Below, in pieces: positions 56,887 through 64,000 of a DNA stretch of 64,000 nt; the stretch's first letter is position 1, and every line of letters starts with the position of its first letter. The position numbers were made by a program, and so were the translations under genes. The stretch comes from Streptomyces sp. TN58 (GTDB lineage Bacteria > Actinomycetota > Actinomycetes > Streptomycetales > Streptomycetaceae): the NCBI RefSeq assembly GCF_001941845.1, contig NZ_CP018870.1, positions 310,001-374,000 of the forward strand, given 5' to 3'. Below the pieces are notes generated by a model. The model ran no database searches, was not told the origin of the DNA, and worked only from the letters and a program-made list of their open reading frames with translations.

Positions 56887-56955
56887 ATGCCCGTCTCGTA
56901 TCGGAACGACGCCCCGGCTCCGGGCCGTTCCCCGGCCCCGGGCGGCCCCGGATGA
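56887..56955 (+). CDS. 22-aa upstream ORF coupled to the DUF6328 gene
   Basis: AGGAAGTG precedes ATG 56887; the peptide starts MPVSYRNDAPAPGRS and its TGA overlaps the ATG of the next gene (ATGA). A real ribosome site plus the stop-start overlap suggests coupled translation. The downstream gene itself has no good ribosome site. Confidence 0.55.
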   Translation: MPVSYRNDAPAPGRSPAPGGPG

Positions 56956-57563
56956 TCGCCCGTGCCGCGAATGTGGGGCAGCGGCTGGAGACGTGCGACG
57001 AACGGGCCGACCGCCTCTGGCTGGAGCTCATGCACGAGGTACGCGTGGTCCTCACCGCCGTGCAGCTGCTCTTCGCCTTCCTGCTGGCGGTGGCCTTCAC
57101 CCCCGCCTACGGCAGGCTGGGCGACACCGACCGCCTCCTCTACCTCCTGTGCCTGCTCTGCGGGGCCGCCGCGACGGCGGCGCTGACGGGCCCGGTCGCC
57201 CTCCACCGGCTGGTCACCGGGCTGCGGCTGAAGTCCGAGACGGTGGCCTGGGCGTCCCGGCTGGTCGCGGCCGGCCTGGTCCTGCTCCTGGCGATGACGT
57301 CGCTGGGGCTGCTGGTGGTGCTGCGCCAGGTCACCGGCCCGGTCACGGCGCTCCTGCTCGGCGCCTCCCTGTCGGTGTGGTGCGCGCTCTGCTGGGGCGT
57401 TCCCGCCTTCCTGCTACGCCGCCGCAGTCGCTCGCGCCGCATGTCGTGGGCCGCACCCGAGGTGTCGGAGGCCGGTGGCGCCCGCGTCCCGGAACGCGGC
57501 ACGGCGACCTCACGTGCGTCCCTTCCCGCCGAAGCCCGGGAGAGGCAGGCAGGGCGCGGTTGA
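56952..57563 (+). CDS. DUF6328-family membrane protein
   Basis: 203 residues from ATG 56952. ANVGQRLETCDERADRLWLELMHEVRVVLTAVQLLFAFLLAVAFTPAYGRL is the family opening, with a cytoplasmic helix entering the first transmembrane segment; three more helices follow (LLYLLCLLCGAAATAALTGPVALHR, LVAAGLVLLLAMTSLGLLVVL, GPVTALLLGASLSVWCALCWGVPAFLL). A charged tail of about 50 residues is added. The E-L-R/H-E-x-R-V and Q-x-L-F-A-F motifs are those of DUF6328 proteins, of unknown role. Coupled to the short ORF upstream. Confidence 0.85.
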   Translation: MIARAANVGQRLETCDERADRLWLELMHEVRVVLTAVQLLFAFLLAVAFTPAYGRLGDTDRLLYLLCLLCGAAATAALTGPVALHRLVTGLRLKSETVAWASRLVAAGLVLLLAMTSLGLLVVLRQVTGPVTALLLGASLSVWCALCWGVPAFLLRRRSRSRRMSWAAPEVSEAGGARVPERGTATSRASLPAEARERQAGRG

Positions 57564-57574
57564 GCGAGGGCGGG

Positions 57575-57599
57575 GCATCGGTGTGTGTTTCCTGGGCAG
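57575..57599 (+). promoter_or_regulatory. SigB-type promoter candidate, leaderless, for the FAD-Rieske gene
   Basis: GCAT (57575-57578), 15-nt spacer, GGGCAG (57594-57599), then exactly 9 nt to ATG 57609. It begins 12 nt after the DUF6328 stop. Confidence 0.65.
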
Positions 57600-57608
57600 G
57601 CGCCGGAC

Positions 57609-59153
57609 ATGAATCCACTTGCTGCCACCGGAGAGTCCTACTGGATGCGGACGGCGCCCCTGCCGTCCTTCCCCGCGCTGTCGGGGGCCGCCGAAGCGGA
57701 CGTGGCGGTCATCGGCAGCGGCATCGTCGGCCTGAGCACGGCCTGGGAGCTCGCCCGCGCGGGCCTGGAGGTCGTGGTGCTGGAAGCGTCCCGGCTGGCG
57801 GGCGGAGTCACGGGCCACACGACCGGGAAGCTCACCGCTCTGCACACCGCCGTGTACGACACGCTGCGGAGCAAGCACGGAGAGGAAGCCGCGCGGCGGT
57901 ACGCCGCGTCCCAGAGCGCGGCCCTGCGGCGTGTCGTCGAGGTCTCCGGCGAACTCGGGATCGACTGCGAGCTGGAGAGGCGTCCCGCCTACACCTACTG
58001 CGAGGAGGCCGAGGGCGTCAACGCCCTGCGCGCGGAGGCGGACGCCGCGCGTGCGGCCGGCCTGGACGCGTCGTTCGTCACGGCGACCGGTATGCCCTTC
58101 CCGGTGGCCGGCGCCGTCAGGGTCGAGGACCAGGCCCAGTTCCACCCGCTCGCCTACCTGGCCGGGCTCGTCGAGGACATCGTCGCGCTCGGCGGCCGGC
58201 TCCACGAGGGCACCCGCGTCACGCGGCTCGACGACGGCGATCCCTGCCGGCTCACCACCGACTCCGGCGCCACCGTGGCCGCGCGGCACGTGGTCGTCGC
58301 CACCCACCACCCCGTGTTCGACGACGCTCTGCTCTCCACCAGGCTCACGCAGCACCGGGACCTCGTGATCGCGGGCGCGGTGCCGGCCGGCCAGGACCCC
58401 GCCGGCATGTACATCTCGGAGGAACACGGCAAGCGGTCCGTCCGCACATCGCCCCTCGCCGACGGCGGACGGCTCCTCGTCGTCACCGGGGAAGCCTTCA
58501 CGCCGGGCACGGGCGAGGACACCGAAGCCGGCTACGCCCGCCTCCGGGCATGGGCCGAGCGGCACTTCCCCGGGTTCTCCGCCGAGTACCGCTGGGCCGC
58601 CCAGGACAACAGCTCGACGGACACGCTGCCCCTGGTCGGCCGGATGCCCACGAAGGGCGACAACGTCTACGTGGCCACCGGGTTCGCCGGGTGGGGCATG
58701 ACGGGCGGGGTACTGGCCGGGACGGTCATCGCCTCCCTCGTCCGCGGCGGCGAGGACCCGTGGGACGGGCTCTACGACCCCGGCCGCGTCGGCTCGCCCG
58801 TGCGATCGGCCCCGGCGTACCTGAAGGCCCAGTGGGACGTCGGCAAGCACTTCGTCAAGGACCGCCTGGACACCCTCGGCGACGGGACCAACGGCCCCGC
58901 CGGGAGCCTGCCGCCCGGTGAGGGCACGGTGGTCCGCGCCGGCGGCGAACCCTGCGCCGTGCACCGCGACGACCAGGGCGAACTGCACGCCGTGTCCGCC
59001 GTCTGCACGCATCTGGGGTGTCTGGTGGCGTTCAACAACGCCGAACGGACCTGGGAATGCCCCTGTCACGGTTCCCGCTTCGGCGTCGACGGCGAGGTCC
59101 TGCAGGGCCCGGCGCTGAAACCGCTGGAGCGCCGGGACCCGACCGAACTCTGA
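57609..59153 (+). CDS. DadA-like FAD oxidoreductase fused to a Rieske [2Fe-2S] domain
   Basis: 514 residues. The N-terminal dinucleotide fold is VAVIGSGIVGLSTAWELARAGLEVVVLEAS, followed by GVTGHTTGKLTALH; the FAD C-terminal part has WAAQDNSSTDTLPLVGRMP and YVATGFAGWGMTGGVLAGTVIASL. After about residue 420 comes a Rieske domain with cluster ligands in AVCTHLGC and CPCHGSRFGVDGEVLQGPA. Such fusions oxidise amines or amino acids (DadA/glycine-oxidase fold), passing electrons to the iron-sulfur centre; the substrate is unknown. The start has the window's GGGCAG box exactly 9 nt upstream. The RelE-like gene follows 35 nt later. Confidence 0.92.
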   Translation: MNPLAATGESYWMRTAPLPSFPALSGAAEADVAVIGSGIVGLSTAWELARAGLEVVVLEASRLAGGVTGHTTGKLTALHTAVYDTLRSKHGEEAARRYAASQSAALRRVVEVSGELGIDCELERRPAYTYCEEAEGVNALRAEADAARAAGLDASFVTATGMPFPVAGAVRVEDQAQFHPLAYLAGLVEDIVALGGRLHEGTRVTRLDDGDPCRLTTDSGATVAARHVVVATHHPVFDDALLSTRLTQHRDLVIAGAVPAGQDPAGMYISEEHGKRSVRTSPLADGGRLLVVTGEAFTPGTGEDTEAGYARLRAWAERHFPGFSAEYRWAAQDNSSTDTLPLVGRMPTKGDNVYVATGFAGWGMTGGVLAGTVIASLVRGGEDPWDGLYDPGRVGSPVRSAPAYLKAQWDVGKHFVKDRLDTLGDGTNGPAGSLPPGEGTVVRAGGEPCAVHRDDQGELHAVSAVCTHLGCLVAFNNAERTWECPCHGSRFGVDGEVLQGPALKPLERRDPTEL

Positions 59154-59188
59154 CCCGCCGGCGGCTCCCGGACCCGGGGAGGCGGCTG

Positions 59189-59437
59189 ATGACGTACGGC
59201 ATCGTGTGGGAGCAGACCGCCGTGTACGCGGCGGCCCGACACCTCGCGGACGATCCGGCCGGGCTGCGGCAGCTGCTGTCCGCCGTGGACCTGCTGTCCG
59301 GCGAGCCCTGCCCGAAGGGCGCCGCCGTCTTCGGCTCGGGCCTGTGCCGGATCCACGTGGGCCGCTACCGCGTCCTGTACACCCTCGCCCGCGATCCGGG
59401 GGCCGTGGTCATCCTGCATGTCGGCCGTCTCGGATGA
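59189..59437 (+). CDS. RelE/ParE-fold toxin-like protein without adjacent antitoxin
   Basis: 82 residues, ATG 59189 after GGGGAGG. MTYGIVWEQTAVYAAARHLADDPAGLRQLLSAVDLL then GSGLCRIHVGRYRVLYTLARDPGAVVILHVGRLG. The closing R-I-x-V-G-x-Y-R-V-L-Y...I-x-x-V-G-R pattern is the RelE core, with the usual Arg/Tyr residues. Actinobacterial RelE toxins normally follow an antitoxin gene; here the neighbours are the FAD-Rieske gene and dhaK. It may be an orphan, or its partner lies elsewhere. Confidence 0.75.
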   Translation: MTYGIVWEQTAVYAAARHLADDPAGLRQLLSAVDLLSGEPCPKGAAVFGSGLCRIHVGRYRVLYTLARDPGAVVILHVGRLG

Positions 59438-59568
59438 GCGGCTCGCCCGGCCGCCCGCCTGCCTGTCGTCCGGCAGGGGGCTCCTTTACCGTCGAAGTGG
59501 GCGGTGCGCGGTCGGCATGCCCCCGAGAATCGGTCGGACAGTCACCTGTGAGCCCAGGGAGATGCGCG

Positions 59569-60573
59569 ATGAAGATGCTGATCAACAGTCCCGAGACCGT
59601 CGTCGCCGACGCCCTGCGCGGGCTGGCCGCCGCCCACCCGGAGCTGGAGGTCGACCCGGAGGCCCGGATCATCGTACGGAAGGGTGCGAACGAAGGCGGG
59701 CGGGTCGGGCTGGTGTCCGGGGGCGGTTCCGGGCACGAGCCGCTGCACGGCGGCTTCGTCGGGCCCGGAATGCTGTCGGCCGCCTGTCCGGGCGAGGTGT
59801 TCACCTCCCCCGTGCCCGACCAGGTGCTGCGGGCCGCCAAGGCGGTGGACTCCGGCCAGGGCGTGCTGTTCATCGTCAAGAACTACACCGGGGACGTGCT
59901 GAACTTCGACATGGCCGCCGAACTCGCCGAGGAGGACGGAATCCGCGTCCAGCGGGTACTGGTGGACGACGACGTGGCCGTGACCGACAGCCTCTACACG
60001 GCGGGCCGGCGCGGCACCGGCGCCACCCTCTTCGTCGAGAAGATCGCCGGTGCCGCGGCCGAGGAGGGTGCTCCGCTGGAGCAGGTCGCCGCGGTGGCCG
60101 AGCGGGTCAACAAGGCCTCCCGCAGTTTCGGCGTGGCGCTGAGCGCGTGCACCACGCCCGCGAAGGGCAGCCCCACCTTCGACCTGCCGGACGGCGAACT
60201 CGAACTGGGCATCGGGATCCACGGCGAGCCCGGCCGGGAGCGGCGCCCGATGATGTCGGCCCGGGAGATCGCGGAGTTCGCCGTGGGCGCCGTGCTGGAC
60301 GACCTGGCGGACGCGGCCCCGGCCGACGGGCCGGTCCTGGCCCTGGTCAACGGCATGGGCGCGACACCTCTGCTGGAGCTGTACGGATTCCACTCGGAGG
60401 TGTCGCGGGTGCTCGCGGACCGCGGTGTGACGGTGGCGCGCACCCTGGTGGGGAACTACGTCACGTCCCTGGACATGGCGGGGTGCTCGGTCACGCTGTG
60501 CCGGGCCGACGACGAACTCCTGCGGCTGTGGGACGCGCCGGTGCAGACCCCGGCACTGCGCTGGGGCCGCTGA
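59569..60573 (+). CDS. dhaK: Dihydroxyacetone kinase subunit DhaK (solo)
   Basis: 334 residues from ATG 59569 (AGGGAGA upstream). LVSGGGSGHEPLHGGFVGPGMLSAACPGEVFTSPVPDQVL and VLFIVKNYTGDVLNFDMAAELA are the DhaK signatures, and His218 in IGIHGEPGRE is the residue that covalently binds dihydroxyacetone. The K domain holds substrate but needs a DhaL domain for nucleotide and phosphate transfer. No dhaL or dhaM follows: the next gene is on the other strand. So it must work with a distant DhaL or have another role. 59438-59568 shows no gene. Confidence 0.95.
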   Translation: MKMLINSPETVVADALRGLAAAHPELEVDPEARIIVRKGANEGGRVGLVSGGGSGHEPLHGGFVGPGMLSAACPGEVFTSPVPDQVLRAAKAVDSGQGVLFIVKNYTGDVLNFDMAAELAEEDGIRVQRVLVDDDVAVTDSLYTAGRRGTGATLFVEKIAGAAAEEGAPLEQVAAVAERVNKASRSFGVALSACTTPAKGSPTFDLPDGELELGIGIHGEPGRERRPMMSAREIAEFAVGAVLDDLADAAPADGPVLALVNGMGATPLLELYGFHSEVSRVLADRGVTVARTLVGNYVTSLDMAGCSVTLCRADDELLRLWDAPVQTPALRWGR

Positions 60574-60588
60574 CCACGGGGGCGACGA

Positions 60589-60636
60589 CACGGCCTCACG
60601 GCTCACGGCCTTCACGGCCTTCACGGCTTCTACGGC
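60589..60636. repeat. Short tandem repeats after dhaK
   Basis: Successive copies of CACGGCCTT/CACGGCTCA-type 9-10-mers (CACGGCCTTCACGGCCTTCA) fill most of the gap between dhaK and the opposing DUF2231 gene. Confidence 0.6.
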
Positions 60637-60645
60637 CGCAGGGCC

Positions 60646-61218
60646 TCACGTGGCGGGGTGGGCTCCGACGGCCTGCCGGTAGGCGATGTGGCCGCCCAGG
60701 GCGCCGGTGACGCTGACGGCCGCCAGTCCGGCCCATGACCAGAGCCTGCCCTTCGCGGGGCGGCCGCGCAGGCGGGCCGCCAGGGAGACCGCGTAGCAGC
60801 CGACGGCCGCGGCATTGGAGACGGCGTGGGCGAGGCCGACCCGGGCCTGTTCGGGCGGCATGTCGGCCCAGTCCGCCCACCCGGCGATGGCGGCGGGGGC
60901 CACACCGGCGAGGCCGACGGCCGTCAGGGTCGTCGCCGCCCGCCGTTCCCCTGGTACGGCGTCGAGCACCGCGGCGGAGAGCCAGCAGCCGATGGGCACC
61001 TGGACGAGGACGGGGTGGAGGGGGTGGCCCAGGGGTCTTCCCCTGAGCACGTCCCTGGCGGCGCCCAGCGGGAGCGAGCGGACCCCCCTCTGGAGTGCGC
61101 GGATCGCGGGATCGGCCAGGGTGGTCCGCTCCAGGCGGTCCAGGGTCGTCAGCCACCACCCGGAAGCGGCGTTCAGGGCGGGGACGGCCTTCGCGGGGTC
61201 GAGGGTTCTGGTGTCCAT
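60646..61218 (-). CDS. DUF2231-family membrane protein
   Basis: 190 residues from ATG 61218. Four transmembrane helices after an N-terminal soluble part (WWLTTLDRLERTTLADPAIRALQRGVRSLPLGAARDVLRG). GHPLHPVLVQVPIGCWLSAAVLDAV carries the conserved His pair of DUF2231, and GWADWADMPPEQARVGLAHAVSNAAAV adds a third conserved block. Some relatives carry Rieske domains and may have redox roles; this one does not. The GGGTAG box at 61228 lies exactly 9 nt before the ATG. Confidence 0.88.
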   Translation of the reverse strand: MDTRTLDPAKAVPALNAASGWWLTTLDRLERTTLADPAIRALQRGVRSLPLGAARDVLRGRPLGHPLHPVLVQVPIGCWLSAAVLDAVPGERRAATTLTAVGLAGVAPAAIAGWADWADMPPEQARVGLAHAVSNAAAVGCYAVSLAARLRGRPAKGRLWSWAGLAAVSVTGALGGHIAYRQAVGAHPAT

Positions 61219-61227
61219 GGAGGGCGC

Positions 61228-61233
61228 CTACCC
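61228..61233 (-). promoter_or_regulatory. GGGTAG -10 box, leaderless start of the DUF2231 gene
   Basis: GGGTAG, then GCGCCCTCC (9 nt), then ATG 61218. The -35 is weak (no GNNT at 14-16 nt). Confidence 0.5.
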
Positions 61234-61306
61234 GGCATCGGGTCCCCGCCCCACGTTGGTGTCGCCCGAATGGGGTGCCGCCGGACCTCCCCGTCGGGGC
61301 TCCCCC

Positions 61307-63652
61307 TCAGAGGGTCTCGCTGAGCGAGTCCGCCAGCCGCCGTCGTGCCGTCCGGGTCGCCGGCAGCGCCGCCGCCGCCACCGCGCCCAGGACCGCGCCC
61401 ACGATCACCGTGCACAGCACCGGCAGCGGCGGCGCTTGGGCTATCCCCGCGCCGATGCCGCTCGACGCGCCCTGCGTGTCCACCAGCCAGCTGCCGGTCA
61501 GGAGTCCCAGCCCGGTCCCCACCAGGGCGGACACGAGCGCGGTCAGGCCGGCGGCCGTCACGATCATCGCGCCGATCTGCCGCGGCGTCAGACCTATGGC
61601 CTTCAGTGCGAGCAGGTCCCGGCCCCGGTCGCGTACGCCCGTGCCGATGAGCGTGAGCAGTTCGATGAGCCCGATCAGCGCCAGTACGGCGATCAGGGCG
61701 CCGATCACCCCGCGCGCCGGTTCCAGCCGGTCGGCCGGGTTCGGCGTCTCCCGGATCTCCAGTGCCGTGCCGGCCGCCGTCGCGAGAGCACCGCTCACGG
61801 TTCGGGGGTCGGCACCCTCGCGCAGTTCCAGGGCGTGGAAGGCGGGCCGCAGGCCGGGGTCCCGCTCACGCAGTGCGTCGAGGGTCGTGGTGATCACCCG
61901 GCCGCCGGCTTCGGGCTCGATGGTGCGGCCGACGAGGTGCAGGATCTGCGGCCGCCCGCCCACGGTCATCCGTACCCAGTCCCCGACCCGTACGCCGAGG
62001 AGGTCCAGCAGCCCCTGGCCGGCGACGGCCTCGTCGGGGCCGGCCACCGCGCGCCCCTCCACCACGGCGGAGGGGTACGGCCGGCCGGCCGTGCCGAGGC
62101 CGCGCAGGGTGATGGTGCCGGTCTGTCCGGGGACGAGCGCGGCCATCTCGGCGCCCGGATGCACGGCGGCTATGCCCGGGACCGCCGCGAGGGTCTGCTC
62201 CAGCTCCGCGTCGGACGGTCCGGCGGACCGCTCCGACCGTACGGTCAGTGCCGCGGCCAGCCCGACCTGCGCGGGGCGGCTGCGGAACTGGTCCAGCGTC
62301 GACCAGGCCACCAGGGCGACCGTGATGAGCACCAGCGGCAGCGCGAGCCGGGCCACCGGCAGGAGCGTCCGCCCGCGCCGGGGGAACGCGGCACGCCAGC
62401 CGAGGACGAGGGCGGGCGGCACCCGTACGCCCAGTGCCCGCTTGCCGAGGGCGGTCATCGGTGCGGCGGACGGCAGCGCCGCCCGTGCCACCGGCACCGG
62501 CGGCACCCGTCCGGCGCGCCAGGCCGACAGCCCGGTGGAGGCGGCGATCAGCAGCACCGCGCCGCCGGGGATGCCGATCATCAGGGCGGTGTGCCCGGGC
62601 AGGTCCTGCCAGACGGCGGCGGCCTCCCCGATCCGCCCGGGCAGCCGGGCGCCGAGGAGGGCGATCGCAGTGGTGCCGAGGGCCACGCCCAGCAGCGCGA
62701 AGGCCAGGTGCTGTACGAGGAAGCCGCGGGTGACCTGGCCGGGGGTGAAGCCGATCGCCTTGAGGACGGCGATGTCCCGCAGCTGGCCCCGGACGCGGGC
62801 GCCGACCGCCCCGGACGCGGCCAGGGCCGCGGCGAGCAGCGCGCCGAGGCCGAAGACGGCGAAGACCGTGCCCAGGAGCCGGTCGTCGCCGCCCGCCTCG
62901 GCGCGGGCCTGCTGCCATTTGGTGACCTCGGCGACCCGGTCGGCGCCGAGGACGGTGACGGCGCGCTGGACGATGAAGTCGGTGTCGTCGGGGTCTGCCA
63001 GACGCAGCCCGACGCTCTGCCCGGTGTCCGCCCGGGCGATCTCGCCGAGTGTCGCGGGGAGCACCCAGCCGATGCCGGCCAAGCCTCCGGGCTGGTAGCG
63101 GGGCTCGGCCGCGTCGGCCGTGCCGCTCACCAGCAGCAGGTGCGGGGCGCCGTCGGGTCCGGTGACGCGTACGGTGTCGCCGGGTTCCGCCCACAGGGCC
63201 CGTGCGACGGAGGTCTCCAGTACGACGGAGCCGGCCGCCGAGCCGGTGCCGCCGGTGTCCGGAGGGTCGAGCCAGCGGCCCTCGGCCACGAGCGGCCGTC
63301 CAATCTGCGGGGGCTCCGCGCCCGCGGCGCGGAGCGTGACCGCGGCCCGGGCACCGCGGGACTCGATCGTGGTCGCGGCCGTCCGGTAGGGCCCGGACAG
63401 CGCCGCGACGCCGTCCACCGCGGCCAGGGCGTCCACTTCGGTGTCCGCCCCGGCGCGGGTGTGCAGCCAGATGTGTGCGCCCTGGGACTGGTTGAAGACC
63501 CGCTGCCAGGGGTTCGCGGCGTAGCCGAACAGCGCGCCGGCCAGCAGGAGGGAGGCGATCACGCCGGCGCTGGCGAGGACGACGAAGAGGGCTTCGCCGC
63601 GGTGTGCGCGGAAGTCTGCCTGCGCCCAGCGCAGAGTGGCCCGCACGGTCAT
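61307..63652 (-). CDS. FtsX-family ABC transporter permease
   Basis: 781 residues with two FtsX repeats: a first transmembrane helix near 20-45 ([24 protein letters not shown]), a large extracytoplasmic domain, three helices around 265-375 ([40 protein letters not shown]), then the pattern again, ending with [39 protein letters not shown]. The two conserved LKAIG-[FL]-TP segments are the coupling helices to the ATPase. It looks like a MacB/LolC-type exporter or mechanotransmitter of unknown cargo. The ATPase gene upstream overlaps by 4 nt (ATGA). Confidence 0.92.
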   Translation of the reverse strand: MTVRATLRWAQADFRAHRGEALFVVLASAGVIASLLLAGALFGYAANPWQRVFNQSQGAHIWLHTRAGADTEVDALAAVDGVAALSGPYRTAATTIESRGARAAVTLRAAGAEPPQIGRPLVAEGRWLDPPDTGGTGSAAGSVVLETSVARALWAEPGDTVRVTGPDGAPHLLLVSGTADAAEPRYQPGGLAGIGWVLPATLGEIARADTGQSVGLRLADPDDTDFIVQRAVTVLGADRVAEVTKWQQARAEAGGDDRLLGTVFAVFGLGALLAAALAASGAVGARVRGQLRDIAVLKAIGFTPGQVTRGFLVQHLAFALLGVALGTTAIALLGARLPGRIGEAAAVWQDLPGHTALMIGIPGGAVLLIAASTGLSAWRAGRVPPVPVARAALPSAAPMTALGKRALGVRVPPALVLGWRAAFPRRGRTLLPVARLALPLVLITVALVAWSTLDQFRSRPAQVGLAAALTVRSERSAGPSDAELEQTLAAVPGIAAVHPGAEMAALVPGQTGTITLRGLGTAGRPYPSAVVEGRAVAGPDEAVAGQGLLDLLGVRVGDWVRMTVGGRPQILHLVGRTIEPEAGGRVITTTLDALRERDPGLRPAFHALELREGADPRTVSGALATAAGTALEIRETPNPADRLEPARGVIGALIAVLALIGLIELLTLIGTGVRDRGRDLLALKAIGLTPRQIGAMIVTAAGLTALVSALVGTGLGLLTGSWLVDTQGASSGIGAGIAQAPPLPVLCTVIVGAVLGAVAAAALPATRTARRRLADSLSETL

Positions 63653-64000
63653 TCCTTCAGTTCGAGTACGCCGGAGACGCCGCCGGTCGCGCCCGGGCGG
63701 CTGCCTGCGCCGAGCTGTGCGTCGTCGGCTATCCGGCCGTCGAAGAAGCTGATGACGCGGTCGGCGGCGCTGGCCATCCGGGCGTCGTGGGTGACCATGA
63801 TGATCGTCTGGCCGCGCTGGTGGAACCGCGTGAGCAGCCGCAGCACCTCACGGGTGCCCTTGCTGTCGAGGCTGCCGGCCGGTTCGTCTGCGAGGAGCAG
63901 GGCGGGGTGGTTGACCAGGGCGCGGGCGAGGGCGACCCGCTGCTGTTCGCCGCCGGAGAGCTCTCCCGGCATGGAGCGTTCGCGTCCTTCGAGGCCGAGT
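63649..64000 (-). CDS. ABC transporter ATPase (5' end beyond window)
   Basis: The C-terminal 116 codons of an ATPase: [43 protein letters not shown] gives signature motif and Walker B, then [28 protein letters not shown] the H-loop. The frame continues past the right edge, so Walker A is not seen. The terminal extension ([16 protein letters not shown]) overlaps the permease start. It is the LolD/MacB-type partner of the permease. Confidence 0.92.
   Translation of the reverse strand, partial: LGLEGRERSMPGELSGGEQQRVALARALVNHPALLLADEPAGSLDSKGTREVLRLLTRFHQRGQTIIMVTHDARMASAADRVISFFDGRIADDAQLGAGSRPGATGGVSGVLELKE

Noticed and set aside
1..64000. CRISPR arrays, tRNA, rRNA, origin of replication
   Set aside because: No regularly spaced direct repeats with unique spacers, no cloverleaf or rRNA-like segments and no DnaA-box cluster were seen by reading; a covariance-model scan was not possible here.

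Overview
The window is high-GC DNA with GTG/TTG starts, strong third-position G/C bias, many overlapping ATGA/GTGA gene junctions, and gene families typical of Streptomyces (DUF6131, DUF6479, DUF6381, DUF5133, DUF6766, Holin-X, CsbD, several PAS-SpoIIE phosphatases, a sortase, an ABC-F protein). I read it as a chromosomal accessory or stress-biased region of a Streptomyces or close relative. No rRNA, tRNA, CRISPR array, replication origin or intact transposon is visible.

Layout. 1-9.8 kb: an MFS exporter cut by the left edge, a flavin-type oxidase-family protein, a MatB-like acyl-CoA ligase, small membrane and CsbD-type stress proteins, a Tat-exported amidohydrolase, an unknown gene whose 3' end has been rewritten by a palindromic repeat, DUF2809, and a secreted polysaccharide deacetylase. 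9.8-19.4 kb: two PAS-SpoIIE (PP2C) phosphatases, an FAD monooxygenase beside the second copy of the palindromic repeat, a GNAT, a secreted protein, a sortase, and an ABC-F protein behind what looks like a leader-peptide attenuator. 19.5-22.1 kb: glpF-glpK. 22.4-29.9 kb: small stress/envelope genes (DUF6479, DUF3618, Holin-X, YihY/BrkB, CBS pair, DUF6381, SRPBCC), a CYP152-type peroxygenase and ppk2. 30.2-32.6 kb: a compositionally different patch with a degenerate ribosome-inactivating-protein homologue, an IS5-family transposase remnant and an EcsC protein. 32.7-42.5 kb: TPR protein, lipoprotein, a tiny Cys protein with topoisomerase IB, DUF5133, an overlapping rsbQ-rsbP-STAS operon, a CrtI/PYROXD2-like oxidoreductase and a YbdK-type ligase. 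42.7-49.5 kb: a three-gene CHAT-protease operon and a hemerythrin operon. 49.5-64 kb: an S9 peptidase with an AsnO-type (NAGGN) amidotransferase, a cysteine hydrolase, an SDR, SRPBCC and DUF6328 proteins, an FAD-Rieske oxidoreductase, an orphan RelE-like toxin, an orphan DhaK, DUF2231, and an ABC exporter cut by the right edge.

How it fits together. The strongest signal is a recurring promoter-like motif, GNNT-N14/15-GGG(T/C)AG, found with a perfect -35 and spacing 17 times, plus several -10-only matches, upstream of otherwise unrelated genes on both strands. In several cases the -10 lies exactly 9 nt before the start codon, implying leaderless mRNAs. This matches the published form of Streptomyces SigB-family general-stress promoters (GNNT-N14-16-GGGTA). 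The same window carries an RsbQ-RsbP-STAS operon, the energy-stress input module of the Bacillus SigB pathway. The putative regulon includes polyphosphate kinase 2, an osmolyte-type amidotransferase, a peroxygenase, topoisomerase IB and many small envelope proteins. I infer a physically clustered general-stress regulon with one of its own sensors embedded in it. The sigma factor and its RsbW-type kinase are not in the window.
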